The notes: generated by a model not told the origin, from the letters alone. Positions 21,196-41,500 are shown, numbered from the stretch's first letter. The stretch is DNA of 64,000 nucleotides from Onchocerca volvulus (GCA_000499405.2 HG738140.1:12799560-12863559), one strand, 5' to 3'. Made by a program: numbers and translations.

Positions 21196-24100
21196 GCTCT
21201 TTATTATATTGATTTCGCTGGTCAACTTAAGAAAAAAAAAAAAAAAAAAGAAAATGGAGCAAAATCTTTTTATTGTAATCTCTTTTGTTGTTGCACGCAC
21301 CTCAAACATTGAATTTTCTGAATTTCGTTTACAACCTATCTACAGTTGATTTAATTTATTAAACGCAATGTTTTGGCTAAGAAAATTTCAAAAGTATTTT
21401 AGTGAAATTCTATAAGATTTTTTGTTTGAAACTTCAGTTTTTCAGTTCTCAATTTTCACTCTTCCATATAAAATCCATATTCATTGTTTGCCCATAAAAT
21501 TTCCATAACTATCCAATCAAATTTTACCCGAGCGTGACTTTTTTGTCCACAGATTTTCTTTGATATTCTCAAAAGTTTATGGTTTATTTTGCAGTTCTTA
21601 AGTTCATGATGCAGTGTGTTGGTGTTTTTTTCTTTTAATTCAATGTTGTCGTAATCAGTTATATTTGTTGTAGCAAGAAGCCAAGTCATTGTTGTTGGTA
21701 TTTTTTTATAATTAATTTGAAATTTTAATTTCAATTTGGATTTCTTTTTTCCTTACCATTTTGATTCATTATGTAGAATAAGTTACAGCTGATTAATTTG
21801 TCTCTTTTTTTTCTAGAATTTGGAGAATCGAGATTACTAGTTGCACAAGAATTAATTATTCTTTTATTCAGCTGTACTAGTTTTTTAAACTTGGAATTTA
21901 AAAATTTGAAGTTTAAATCATGTTGCTTTGTACATCGTCTTAAAATAAATGTTCTCCATTATGTTGTTTATCATTAGTGGGGAACTTGTTAAATTAATTT
22001 TCCTTTCCTTATGCAGGTTGAGAAGGATGGAATTGGCAAAAGGTGAAGTAGAGGACAACATTCCAGAAAAAGACGTAAAAAGGTGAATAGTAAGTAAACT
22101 CAATGATAACAGACTTAGATGCTGATTGGAAGTAATTAGAAAAATTGGAGCGACGATGTTAATGATTGGCTGGGTTAATCGTAGTACCAATTTTCTATGG
22201 TCGGTTGTGTATTGCTGCCAAACATTATTGAGTAGTATATTCAGGTCATCAATTATTCGTGATAATTGATTTCCGGATTTGTCAAATTTATTTACATTTC
22301 CAACTTTACATTTTCTTCGTTCTGGAGGATTTCGGTTTGATTATTTTTCGATTCAAAAGAGGACTGAAATGCAGGAAATAAATTAATTTCTTGATATAGA
22401 TTTATCCACCAATGAAGTACTGAGATTGCAAAATTTTTCTGGAATTAGTGAGTATATCTTAGGCTGAAAAGACAATGGAAGCACAACTTGTGCAATTCAA
22501 GATATGTCATCTTTCGTATACCACTTCCCTTAATTATCTTATTACACTCTAATTTTATTTCAGAAATCATTTAGCATAGCGATCAAGAAGTGAGTATAAG
22601 GCTCGTAATAGTATCTAACTTCTGAAAAAACTAAATTTTTCCGGATTCCAATTGAATTTCCGGATTCCCTGAAAGTCATATCATTCCAATTTATTTTTCG
22701 TATTTTATCCTTTTCTCATTCGTAAGACAATTGTTCATCTTTCTTGATATTCACATAATTTTGTTTTATCAGTTGTCTTGTATCACTAAATTTAAATTTA
22801 TTCAATATTTTACTACGAACATATTTTATTCACATAATACTATTGCAAGCATTAAATATTTCTATAGTCTTAATAGGATAGGCATATTCTAATTGAAAAG
22901 TGCAGGGAAACAATGAATTTTCATGAAATGAATTCATATTTTTCTGATGATCGAGATTTGACAAATTAATGACAACTAATTAAAAGTTTAATTTCCTCTG
23001 AATTTTGAATTATTTGTGTCTTCGAGATGAAAAAAATATTTTAATGATCATAATTTTTTGCCTCATCTTCATTTTTAATTATTTCTCTCTCAACAAATTC
23101 CGAGAAGTAGATCACTTCAAAGCATGTCAAATACCTGATGATAGTCTATGAAGTTCATAGACTTCATAGTTCATATATCCATTAATAGCAAATAATTCAA
23201 ATATGATTAATGAATTTCGTCGTGTGTCGAGATTTATGATATTAATTGAGTTGACTATGATTATGAGTATTCACTTTATATCAGAATTTCTCGTTTACTT
23301 TATCCATAAAAAAAAGTCGCAATGAAATTAACTTAAAATATTTTTTCTCGATTCTGAATTCCAATTTATTTCTAAAACTAAGAGATACATCTAGTCAAAA
23401 CTAAACATTCAAAAATATGCATTATATAGCAATTTTGAAGAATATTGAAGGCAATATTTGCATATATTGAAATTTAAACAAAAGATTAGATTTTAAAATT
23501 TCCATACATCTGCATACTGATAACTGATAAACAATTTTTTGGTAATTTGCCAGATTTTCAATGCGGTACTTTCGCAATGGTATTGATAAATTTCATCGGA
23601 GAGAAAAAGGCGAGAAAATTTGGCAAAATATTGCATTTAAAAAAGGAAGCTTGTCTCAAAGATCTTTGAATAATTTAAAGAGGCAAATCATCAATTCTTT
23701 CATTGAAATGAGTTTCAAGAAGTTTAAAAGATGTGTACAACATTGAAAACAAGTATGTGTGAAGTAGATTTGAACAACTTTATGAAGTATTTCTTACACA
23801 CCACATGTAAACAAAAATAAATCCATTCCTGTTGCAAAATTTCAAAAATTATATTTTATCATTACTTTCGATAAATTACTTTTTTGTTACAGTTTTTTAC
23901 TTTATATGCATATATTTTCCAATTTTTTTTAACGATTTCTAAAGGAAAATTAAGTGGACTAATGACTAAATAATTCAAAAACGAGCAAAATTTTGGCTGA
24001 TAAGATAAGGTTGCTTTCAGAGTGACAAGGAATAATATCTTTTAACCAAAGTATCTAGAATTAGTAATATTTTATTCTTCGTTTACCATTATTCATTTTG

Positions 24101-27100
24101 CCATTGTCACTACTCTTAATAAAGGAAACCTGATTAATCATCTACAGTATGACCGAAAATTAACATTTCGATCATAAATGAATAAAATGTAATTAAAGAA
24201 GTTAAAAAAACGTAGCAAAAAAGTAATTTATCGCAAGTCAATGAAGCGTAATTTTTGAAATTTTATAACAAAAAGGGACTTTTATTTTGTCACATAGTGC
24301 GTAAGAAGTATTTCATGAAGTTGTTCAAATCTACTTCATATATATTTGTTTTGAGTGTTATAAGCATCTTTGCAAACTTCTCTCGAACTTATTTCAAGTT
24401 GTAAGCATCTTTCAAACATTTTGAAATTCATTTCAGTGAAAGAATTGAAGTGCTTTTTTAAATTATTGAAAGAGTTTTGGGGCAGGCTTCCCTCCTTAAA
24501 TGCGATAGTTTGCTAAATTTTCTCGCTTTTTTCTCTCGGATAAAATTTCTCAGTACCATTGTGAAAGTGTTGCTTCGAAAATCTGGCAAATTACCAAAGA
24601 AAAATTGTTTATCAGTTATCAGTATTGTGAAAATACTCTATCACTTTATCAAATTAAACAATACAACAAATAGAATACAAAACAAATAATCATGAAAATC
24701 TTCAGTTAACAGTCAAGTATTTCGTAAAGACAGTGTACTAAAACAATTAATCACATAAACTTGAAAATATTATGAAATATCAAACGTAACTTCATGCAGA
24801 TTTATATGTTGATAACACACAGTGATAAGTGATAAAGGAAAAATCGAACGGTTGATAATGATATGATAGACATTGCAAATATATGGAAATAGATAGGCAC
24901 TAAATAATCTAAAATTACTTTAAAACTTTTCAGTATTGAGAATTTTGTAAGTTCAATGAAATTATCATTCAAATGTCTTCTTGAAGGCGCGATATCACAT
25001 ACAGCTATTATTTTTGTTTATAGGCAGATTTTATGCCTTAAAATGATGTTTAGTAATTAATTATTCAATTCCCTCAAGTGAAAATGCTATAAATTACTTA
25101 ATATGTAATTAATAATGGAAGAAATAGGGTATTTCCGCTATTGGAATATTTTAAATTGATGATAATTACTGTCCACTGCAGCAAATGCAATTAATATAAT
25201 TTACTGAATTTGAAAATTTTAATCAATCAATCGAACAACTGGCATTTCAACTATTGCTTACATTTCCTTGACAAAGCCAGAAGATGTGGTTGAAATTGCA
25301 TCTGTGACAACATTTGTGAAAAAAATTATTTATGAAATGAAAAAAAAAAAAACTATTTTAAACAATTTGAATAGATGGGAAAATCTGTACTAAAAGTTTT
25401 ACATTCTAGCTACGATGACATTATGGTGTATTTTAAGACCTATTGGATGGATTGGGTATCATATCAGTTAATATTTTGATATCAGTCAATGATTTCGATT
25501 ATCGATATTTCGTAGAAACATTTCATTTACTCTTGAACAAAAATATTAATCCTTAAGCATTGATAATTCCCATCAATAGTGATATAATTAGAGCTTATTT
25601 AGTAAAATTAAGTTTATTCAAGGCAAATTAGGATGATCCAAAAAGCGAAATATTGATATATTGAAGAAAATTGAAACAGGAAAAGGAAGAAATAAATGCA
25701 AATTTAGTTGCAATCAAATCAGCAACCAAATTTAATTGTTCGGCGGAAACATCAATTCGTTGAATTTATGTTCAAATCATCAAATTTAAACTCAAAAATA
25801 ATTCTAAAATCTTCCAACGATGGAATAAGTCATCAAATATATACAGCAAGGAAGGTCATCTGAAAATATTAAATGATCAAAAGCTTTCTCTATTTTTATC
25901 AAAATTTTTATTTTTTAATTCAACAAATTTTGTATTTATGATTTTAATTTTAGACTTTAAAAGTAATCAAGCATGCAACAATTTACAAGATTCCTATTTC
26001 AGAGTGAAATTAAGATCAGTTTGGCAAATATAAAAGGATAATTGTTGATATGATTTGATAAAAAGTAACTCGCTTACATGCTTTTCACTCTTACAAGTAA
26101 TTAATAACAATTAATAAATGCTTTGCAATACGAAATATTCGAGCACTTGGCGTTTATTGTAAAATTTAAGAACAACTGATTTATGTAAGAAAATTGTCTT
26201 TAATTTCAAAAATTTAAACTTCCTGAGAAAACTATACTTATTATATTAAAGATTGCTGATCAATGGCAAAGTAATTTAATAATTAATGGCTTGGGTCTGT
26301 ATCAAAAGGTCACTTTTGGATTATTGATCGCTAATGAGAGAATTAACGAAAAGTCTAGTTTCCATTTAAACTGGTTATTTTTCGGAAATTCAACTGGTGT
26401 TAATTAAAGATATTTTAGCATAATATTTCAAAACTGAAATTTTTTCTGCAGATTTCTCCTTTAATGCTCTATATTTCTTTTTGGAAAGAATCCTGATACA
26501 AATGTTGACCTTAATTAGTACTCTTGATATGATTTTTAGAAACTATTTAGAGATTTATATCATTCTATCTTACAAACCGCGAATTCTACACGTTTAGCAA
26601 AATTAAATTGTAAAGAATCGATATTATAGATGCATAATTAGAATATGAAGTAATCAAAATGCCAAGATTTGATTTGGAAATATAACTGAATCAACCATTT
26701 TTAATTATTTAATATAATTATTAAGAATTATTCAAGTAACACTTCTATTTTTGTTCATCTTTTTTTCTATGCCAAAAATTTGGCATTCATTTAATAATTA
26801 GGCAATGATAATTTTATCAGAGAATTACTTTGTGATAACAGAATTCATTTCACTATCACTGAAGTTACATTCTGATACGTCGTTTCGGATCTTTTTTCAC
26901 TTTTAAGACTGCCTGAGTTTTATTCAAGCTAACGATGTTAAACTGGTCAAATTTTTAAATTCTAACAATGATATGGTTCGTCTAATTTCACTAATATGAT
27001 AATTTATGGTGAATTGTAATTGAAAGTGAAACGTTGATTTAACACATGACGTAGGATTTTTTCGTTCTTCATAACAAATTTATTTAAATTATAATAGTTA

Positions 27101-27975
27101 ATTACTAAATAGAGAATTGGGAATAGCTTGTACTATTGGGAGTATTATTATATTTTCCTCAAAGTTTGGATCAATATATTCGTTCAGATGAGCTTGTAAA
27201 AATGAGAAATGCAGTGAGTTTCAAAAAGAAAATTCAACTTGCTCAACAAATAAGCAAAATTCAATCTACTTAATAATTTTCATTATCGAAGTTTAAAATA
27301 AGTGAGAAAAAGCTTATTTACCCAACCCAAAACGTAAATTATATCATTGCTAATAGAGATTATCTGCAAAATGTTGTTCTGTAAACTTACATTTACTTGC
27401 AAACTGCAATCACAACATTTGTTTTGCATTTTCTTGTTATCATTAACATAGCTTCCTTATCTATACAAAATACATTATTTTGATAAACTGAGCAGTTGCG
27501 CTATCAGCAAATTCTATCATTTTTTTATTCGAGGCGAATGATAAATTTGAAAGGTAAAAAAATCTTTAAAAAAAAGGTTTTTCAGCTGAATTTCTGATGC
27601 ACACGGAATTGTCTATTGAAGTTATTCATTTCATTCTTGATATTTTCCGCATTTTATCTTTTTCTCATAATATCTTTTTGAATTATTATTACTTGTATCA
27701 TATCTTTTTTCTTTTCAAAATAATTTAAAATGGAATGAAATTTGTTAGGAAATTCAAATTTAATAGTATAATTTCTTTTCCATTTCTTGTAGAAAACTGA
27801 ATGAATTTCATTAGTAGAGCCAAAATAAATTTTGAAAAACAATTCATGATAAATTTATCAACATTTGTGAGCAACTGCTAGACCAATTTCCCAATCTATC
27901 GACAGTTGCTAGCACCACAAAATATTTCGTCTGAATTTCACATTTTCAAAATATTTCCACATTAGTGAAGCAACA
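21196..27975. other. Long gene-free stretch
   Basis: Apart from the 1.1 kb foldback at 23514-24625 nothing was recognised. The DNA is very AT-rich with dense stops in all frames. A short pyrimidine-CAG acceptor-like site near 22018 is followed by an open stretch of only a few codons and was not called as an exon. A small hairpin (CTATGAAGT...ACTTCATAG) lies near 23148-23171. Confidence 0.5.
23514..24625. mobile_element. 1.1 kb foldback (long terminal inverted repeat) element
   Basis: Arms of about 285-330 bases, left 23514-23800 and right 24297-24625, are imperfect reverse complements. The outer ends read ATACTGATAACTGATAAACA and its complement and match almost exactly. Inner arm pieces such as GAAGTAGATTTGAACAACTT pair with AAGTTGTTCAAATCTACTTC. 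About 500 bases of unpaired sequence lie between. The short reading frames inside (23561-23746 and 24477-24689) are mirror images of the same repeat, not genes. No transposase is present, so it is a MITE-like or foldback element moved, if at all, by an enzyme from elsewhere. Confidence 0.85.
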
Positions 27976-30295
27976 ATGCATCTTCTTGGCTTTACTATTC
28001 TGGCTTCTTTAATAATAATATCAATTGGTGAAATTTTGGTATGTTTTGAATTAAATTTTCGAAATATTTTCGATTCAATTAAAAGAAACGAAAACATTCG
28101 ATAATTCCATATTTAATATGCAATCTCGTATTAACTAACATTTAATCTGCACATAATTTCTAATATGCAATAATCGTCTTAATTAGTATGTCAATTGTAC
28201 AACAATTTTGGAATATTATAATCTATTACATTAAGATATTAATTAGAATATTATGCTTCGTTGTATTAAGATTTAATTACTACTACTATTATTTATATTT
28301 CATTGGACATTTCAATATGAGAAGGGATGCAAAAATTTATTTTTTCTCCTTTCCATAGCAACGAATAATAAATATTTAATAGACAAAATAATAAATGAAA
28401 TATACGAAAGTTATAAGTATTAATCATTAAAATGTATAATTAAGAAAATATTCTTGCATGAAATTTATTTATTTTTTAGGAAAAAAAAATTTCGAAATTT
28501 TTTCTTTATAGAATTCTTTTTTTTTTTTTTTTTTTACATAGTTCTTTTTTCGAACTTTATTTTTATTATCAATGAAATTGAAATTTAGTAACTCATACTT
28601 CGGTTATTTCATTTTATCAAGTTTTCGATTCATCGTTTCAAATGATATATGAATTTCTTTGAATTAATTTACAACTTTTTTTTCTTTTTTTTTTTTTTTT
28701 TTTTCAAGAAATGTAACGACATAACAACACAACGAGCGATTGAGAAACGTGGACGAGAAATTAATTTAAGATGTCTCGAAAATAAGGAACAGTTGGAGAA
28801 GTGTAACAACCGTACGGTTGTGAATATTGCCTGGAAAAATTTCGAAGAAATTAATGACAATTACACTTCGGTCAGCAAAAGTTTTACTAAAATTAAACTA
28901 ATTTGGAAAAAGTTTTTTTTTTTTTTTCATTGGTGATTAAAAATAATCGAAAATATTAAATGCTTATGAATTTCTTTTTTCTGCAGCTATTGGATTCTTG
29001 CAATGAAGGAAAACGTAAAAAGCGAAACTACGGATTTGTCAGTGATAGTCAGAATGATAATCTTAAATATCATTATTCTATAGAAAAATTTGAAAGACAA
29101 TTGGATGGAAATCGAATGAGACGTCATGTCCATGGTACTAGTGATGATAAAAATCAGAAGGTGTGATTAATTCTTTCAATCGATCAATTGGAAATTGAAC
29201 GAATGATTGATTAAATCTCCTTTCAACAATAAATTTAATAATATTATTTCCAAGGAAATTTATTAATTGCGTTTAATTGATGCATTTGCATATTTCTCAC
29301 AATTTATATGATTTTTTTTTTTTTTTTTTTGTTTTGCAGGAAGTCGAGAGTGGCTATTCCAAAGATTTCTTGAGATTTAAACGATATGACTGTTTGAGAG
29401 ATAGTGGAAGAGAAAAAACTCGTTTGCTTGACAAATTTGCAAAATTATGCAAACCTGATGCCATGTTAGTTTTGCATTATCATATTGATGAATCTAAATT
29501 TTAACAATATTTTTAAAATCCTATGATTGTCTTATAGTAATTATGTATATAAAATATTTCAGGAAAAGGTAAGAAATTATTTTTTATGAGCATCGTATCT
29601 TTGTTCTGGTTATTATTTCGATTATTTTTCGATATTTTTATTCCAAATTCAATGATTAATTCAATTAATTTATTATTAAATTTGTCGACAAAAGGACAAA
29701 AAAAAAAGTCAAAACATTCTCCCTAGATTCGAATTCCATCTTACATTCTATTCTATTCTGAATTTACACTGTTCAAATTTTCATATTTTTCTAATCTTGC
29801 CGTAATATATTTAATGCTGAGTAGTGCGACAATAATATAATACTTCAAAAAAGCGCTCTATTATTGATTATAGTTTTACATCTATTCTTTAAATAAATTA
29901 AGTGAAAAGTATCAATTCCAGTTAGTTTCAAACATTTATAAAAAATCATTCTCCAACAAAATTTTCTTAACAAGCAAAAAATTTTCAATTTTCCAAGAAA
30001 AATGGCTTTTTTTTAAATACATATTCTTGTTTCATATGAAAGATATAGCAAAGGGATTTCTTCAGGTGATACCATGATTAGTAATCAGTAGTCTGATTTT
30101 TGATTTATTTCATCAGGAATAAACTTCTATTTTTGCTATTTCACAATTATGATGAATTTACTTTCTTTCAGATATGATCGTGATAAGATGAGTAAGACAT
30201 GCAAAGATAATCTGGACAAATTATCGAAGGAAAGACTCAAGGCTTACGGTAATTATGCGGTATCTTTCCGACTTTGTTACGGTCCCATCAATTAA
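27976..30295 (+). CDS. Secreted eight-cysteine protein of unknown function
   Basis: Five exons, 27976-28038, 28709-28870, 28987-29160, 29340-29464 and 30172-30295, give 215 residues; the first three junctions are in phase 0 and the last in phase 2. The donor after exon 2 (GTCAGC) is weak. The N-terminus MHLLGFTILASLIIISIG is a clear signal peptide with no later membrane segment. Cysteines fall at 23, 43, 53, 80 and at 151, 170, 185, 210. The two sets have similar spacing, and each ends with Asn-Tyr six residues before its last cysteine (N72-Y73...C80; N202-Y203...C210), which suggests an internal duplication. Between the halves lies a basic KRKKR cluster at 84-88, a possible furin-type site. 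Glycosylation sequons occur at N55 and N72. I recognise no family. It is charged and likely helical, as many secreted nematode proteins are. Exon 4 could instead read through to a stop at 29504, giving a shorter form. Confidence 0.75.
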
Positions 30296-31386
30296 AGTTG
30301 TCACATGTCGCAATGCCTAACATTTCTTAATTAACCGAATATACTTTTGTTGTATCTAACATTCGTAATATATAAAGTTTACATAAAGTAATTATTTCAT
30401 TTTAAATTAAAAATTAACATCTCTAATTTCAAGTAAATGTTAATAGAATATGTAAAAATTTACAATACGAAGTAGATATAAATGAGGCAAATTCTATTAA
30501 ATATTGATGTACGCAAGCCAAATAAATCCTATTTATAATATGATAAAAAACTGCTCTTTTATTAACTCATTTTATTAGTATACAAAAAAAGCGCCTATAA
30601 CTGAACGATTTAAGAATTCGAACATTCAATTTTCAATAGCAAAATCACAATATATCACAGGACTAGAAGCATAGCAAGCGTATAATTTAAACAGCAGAAA
30701 ATATAATTCAATAGTTATTTTCAAAAAAGACCATCACATTAAATATGATGGAAAATTTAATTCAGTAAGTAAAAAGATATAAAGTGAGAACTACATATAA
30801 TGTGTATATAATCTATAAATTTTTAAATTCCTAAGTAGTAATTATTAATTAAATGTTTATGATATAAGAAGTTTACTATGTGATTGTTTCATTCAACCAT
30901 AAAATTGACAAAAATAAGGTAATGAAACGATGAAAAATGCTTATTAATAGATTTGAAGGATGCTGTCATACATTATTTAAAGATAATTAAAACAAACAAT
31001 AGTATAATGACATGATTAGCTAAATTTATAATGAGGGTAATCAATATAGATAAAACTTGATGGAAACTTAAACTACATTTGGAACTTTGAAAGTTGTCCC
31101 TTCCTCCTATGCTCAAGCAATAAATTATAACATGAATAACATGTCTAAAGAGGGACACCAACAAATAATTAACCAAAACTGAAGCTATTAATCTTCAATA
31201 TTTAGCGCAAATGTTTTCTATTTTTAGAAGATATAATTGCTTATCAATATGAAAGGGAGATTTTAATCGAAATGAAAAATAGAGAAGAAAAGATGGGAGC
31301 ATATATATATATATAATGCATATATAGAAATCACTGTTTTCTTGAATTTTCTTTTATCTCAAGAAAAAAGTCAGGAAGAATAAGAA
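30296..31386. other. Convergent intergenic spacer
   Basis: About 1.1 kb lies between the ends of the secreted-protein gene and the convergent branching-enzyme gene. It is AT-rich with an (AT)n patch near 31303-31314. No gene or RNA was recognised. Confidence 0.5.
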
Positions 31387-37634
<6,248 letters not shown>

Positions 37635-37644
37635 CGATAATCTT

Positions 37645-37655
37645 CTGCAAAAAAC
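37645..37655 (-). promoter_or_regulatory. Candidate spliced-leader acceptor of branching enzyme
   Basis: The minus strand reads TTTTTTGCAG (AG at 37646-37645), leaving a 10-base leader before the ATG at 37634. The first exon then reads MSGNGNRPPRLDNLLKLDGY, matching the start of animal branching enzymes. Confidence 0.55.
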
Positions 37656-37875
37656 ATTATCCACTATTTAATAACAATATGAAATTCATTCATTTCAAGT
37701 CATCAGATTTTGATCTGAAAAGGCAACTTTCACTATCAAATTGAAGTAATAGAACTTAATAACTGAAATTCAAAAACATCACGGATAAGTTTTTCACTTC
37801 TGATCAGAAATTTTTTCAGTATTTTATTTCTTCAAAAAGAAAAAAAAAAGAAGAGTGTAATTCTTTGAAAGTATG

Positions 37876-37880
<5 letters not shown>

Positions 37881-37919
<39 letters not shown>
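37881..37919. repeat. 39-base A homopolymer
   Basis: An uninterrupted run of A lies 0.25 kb upstream of the branching-enzyme start. Its true length is hard to sequence. It could also be the tail of an old retro-inserted copy, but nothing recognisable precedes it. Confidence 0.9.
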
Positions 37920-37921
<2 letters not shown>

Positions 37922-38142
37922 AGAAGAAAATAGAAACCAACTCTAATAAGAGAAATATCGATCGTTAGCAACTTATTCAAGGATGGAATAAAAGATTATG
38001 CTTATCTTGCAAAATGTCACAACTGAGGAACATTATTTCACCGCAATAATGAACCAAAAGTTATTTGATGAAAGGATTACTTTTGTGGATGACGCTTGAG
38101 CGAAAGAACTTATATTTTAAAGTTCGATTTATCTCATCTCAC

Positions 38143-38232
38143 AGCAATATTTTCAATCTTTTTTTTCGAACAATCAAGAAATATTCCATTCATACGGTTG
38201 CTCACCAAAAATAGCTCACTTGATGCACACAT
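38143..38232 (-). pseudogene. Relic or alternative duplicate of branching-enzyme first exon
   Basis: Minus-strand codons 38232-38143 read MCASS...NRMNGIFLDCSKKKIENIA and end in phase 0 before a GTGAGA donor. The accepted first exon of the branching-enzyme gene reads CRRYGVFLDYSRKIEE and ends in phase 0 before GTTGGA. The DNA also matches (ATTTCTTGATTGTTCG against ATTTCTTGATTATTCG). The piece is 0.5 kb upstream on the same strand. It lacks the LDNLLKLDGY part, so it is more likely a decayed tandem copy than a working alternative exon. Confidence 0.55.
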
Positions 38233-38450
38233 TCAATGACTACGCTCTTCATTCAAACAAGCCAGACATGACGTCAGAAAGTAAGAAGGAAACAGAAGCA
38301 TAATCGAGATATTTCAGGCTAGGATTTGAATCATCAGGAAGCTTTGGAAAATTCTACATATGTGAAAAAGGGACAAGCAAATTTATGGGAAATCTTAAAA
38401 AATAATGAAAAAAAAGAGTCAAAATGAATTTAATATTTTGGAATAACTAA

Positions 38451-38556
38451 CATACATACATACATACATACATACATACATACATACATACATACATACA
38501 TACATACATACATACATACATACATACATACATACATACATACATACATACATACA
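38451..38556. repeat. (CATA)n microsatellite, about 26 units
   Basis: A perfect tetranucleotide array. On the minus strand it reads as a Cys-Met-Tyr-Val repeat inside a 101-codon frame, which is an artefact of the array. Confidence 0.98.
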
Positions 38557-41500
38557 AATACAAACACATCGTCTGTTGATTGATATAGTTCTCGATGGAT
38601 AAGAAGTTCAAACAACAAATAAAAAGAGGGAGAGATGGGGAGTAGATATCTGTGGCTGTTTACATCAGTAGAATCAACTGATGTTAGATTGTTCTTTTGT
38701 ACAAATTTTTCTTTGGATGCTTTGAATGATTTCACTTGGTCGTGATCGAGAATTGGTGTAGAATGCGATTGAAATAAAGCATCAAAATAGCAAAATTAAA
38801 TAATTTTCATCTTCTTTTTATTTTATGACAAAAAACAAAGTGTATAAAATGTGAGATTACCATTCGTCGTGATTTCACATATTTCATCAATTTTTGGAAT
38901 GAATTGAATAAAAATTTTCAAATGATTTGAAATCTCAATTTTCAAATTGTTTTATCTATTAGTGCAATCTTCGGAGTTTTAAATTTTGAAAAAAAAAAAA
39001 AAAAGAAAGTCGAAAAAACAATAACATCAATGATTTTGCCTGGCATTTCTATTTGCTTCGATCAATACTGTCATTTTCACTATTTCTCGTCCATTATTTT
39101 TTTTTTTTTTATTTAGATTGATTATTCATTTGATTGACAAGTAAAGAAGAGAACTGAAGAAAAATGTAAAGTATTTGAGAGGAAAGGTCGAGTGAGAATT
39201 CTGAAAAATGTCAACTTCTGTTCTTTCCGCCAAAAAAATAATTATACATAAAACAAATAAGGAATTTAGAAATATGTATAAATAAAACAAGTGAAATGAT
39301 ACTATATAATTATTTATTACAATATAAAATATAAATGTAAGCAAATATAAGAGCTGAAAAATAAGTCGAATCAATAATAAATTTTGATAAATTCAATGAT
39401 TTTTTTTTTCGTATTATATTTTGAGGAAAAAAAGATAACTTTTTTCACTATCATTATCGACTCTTATATAAAATAAATATTGCCATTGATTTGAAAAAAT
39501 TGAATCATAATCTCCATGACAATAGAAACTAGAATCATAAATATAAACTCATATTAATTCGGATTATCACCAAATAGAATATTTTTTTTTATTGTTATCG
39601 ACAAAGGATTATTTTAATTTCTTCCATATTTATTTCTGCTCATTTTTATCATTTTTCAAAAGTGTTAAATTTAATTTCCCAGTTTCTTCGATTCTTTCTA
39701 TCTGTTTATCTAGAATAGCGTTATGTTCTGCTCTTTTTTTTTTTTCAAAAAGAAAATTTCAGTAATTATTGAGAGATTTGTGCTATATTTTGCTTTTTTT
39801 AAACCACAAAATGGTAATTTAAAATATTAGCTGAAGTTATTTAGCGAAACTGCTCAATTTTAAACGATCATTTCAGCTTAATGTAACAGATCGATAATGA
39901 TTTATCATCGTACAAAGAGTCGTTTTGCAAAACTAAATTACTATCAGTTTAACAAAATGAAAACTCTCAATTGGCCTATATACCGTTTCATTTTTGCAAT
40001 TGACTAATCAATCATTTCTTGAATTTTCTTCATTCGCTTTGAAGTATTAAAAAGTAGAAAGAGAATCGAAAAAAAGAGGGCAGAAATTAATTTGAAATAC
40101 TATATTCAAAACAAATTGAAATATTAAATTTTGATTCGATAAATTTCAGAACTTCAGGAGTAAAGAATCAGAAATAGATGATGATAGTGAAAAAACATAT
40201 TGAAGACAGGTGATGATAGTGAAAAAATATGTTTGAATTTCACCCCCGTTTACCTGTTGAACAATTTAAATTTATAGCATTTCGGAGAAATTTCTCGATA
40301 ACATCGCAAAAAATGCTACGAAAAATAGAAAGACATCTCATGATAATGCCAAAATGAAATAATTTTAAATTTCCTCCTTCCTATTTTCCATTTTAAGTCC
40401 AGAAAGAACAGATATAATATACGCTTAATATGTACTTTATCCTTTCTCTAATTTTTATTAGTATCCAGGTTGAATAAATTCCTGTCTGACTTATCTGAAT
40501 GATTCTGACAGATTCTGATATTCTGATTCTGATACTTTATTTCAAAACTTATTTTGAGCAGTTGTTAATGGCTATATGTACAAATACAACTAACACTGTC
40601 TCTTAACGTTTATTTCTTTAGTTATCAATTTCGCTACAAAATCATTTGATGCATCGATGATTGAATAAAACTAAAATTTTAAAAATATTTTAATTTTCAT
40701 TTCTTCATTGACTGCTCTTGCTAGACAATTTTGAACAGCGAATGAAATGAATAAAATTAAAAAATTTAAGGAAATTTTTTTCGTCACGAAAAAAAATAAT
40801 ATTAAAATGTTTAATATATCAAATTTATTGAAAAGTTCAATCATTTTATTTTCTTTTTTTAAATTTTTTTTTCTTTGTAAAATTTCTATTAAGAAATCAT
40901 TCGTTTGATTTAATAGTCGTAAAAATAATCGTATAAAAGCATAAATAATGTTGATAACGCAATTTTCAAAAATTTATTACATCTATTTGAATGATTTAAT
41001 ATAAAAGCTGAATAATGTAAAACTACTACGCAAATGAGAAGACGTCAATTCAAAAGAATGTACGAAAAAAGGCGATAGATCTATTCATTTTTATCAATCC
41101 GTCCATTCTCAATTACATCTTACCCAAAAAATGGCAAACAAATAAATATTTTTTATTAAATTGACTAATTATTTTATTTACCATTTTCCCATCAATCACT
41201 AAATTTTTCTTTTTCAAAATTTCCTGTTCAATTTTCCGGTACAATTCTACTAAATTAATCATTCTATCGTATATATCATGTTTTGTATCTCTGTATATCC
41301 TACTCTTATATATGTATACGCCAATGTCTAATACAATCTCTACATGCATGTTTTATTAATTGCTTAAAATAATTCTTGTTTTCTCACTAAGAAGGAGCAT
41401 TCTATCGAAAATTCCCATTGGGTTGTATGAAAAGAGGAAAGAGTACAGATGATAATACAATTCTGATGGAAGTTTAGAATGAAATAATGGTGACATTTTT

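Noticed and set aside
22018..22100. Possible exon after a TTATGCAG acceptor downstream of the SR stop
   Set aside because: It closes after a few codons and does not continue the SR reading frame.
23561..24689. Two 61-70 codon plus-strand frames
   Set aside because: Both lie in the inverted arms of the foldback element, so each is opposite-strand sequence of the other.
38430..38735. 101-codon minus-strand frame with a CMYV repeat
   Set aside because: Direct translation of the (CATA)n microsatellite.
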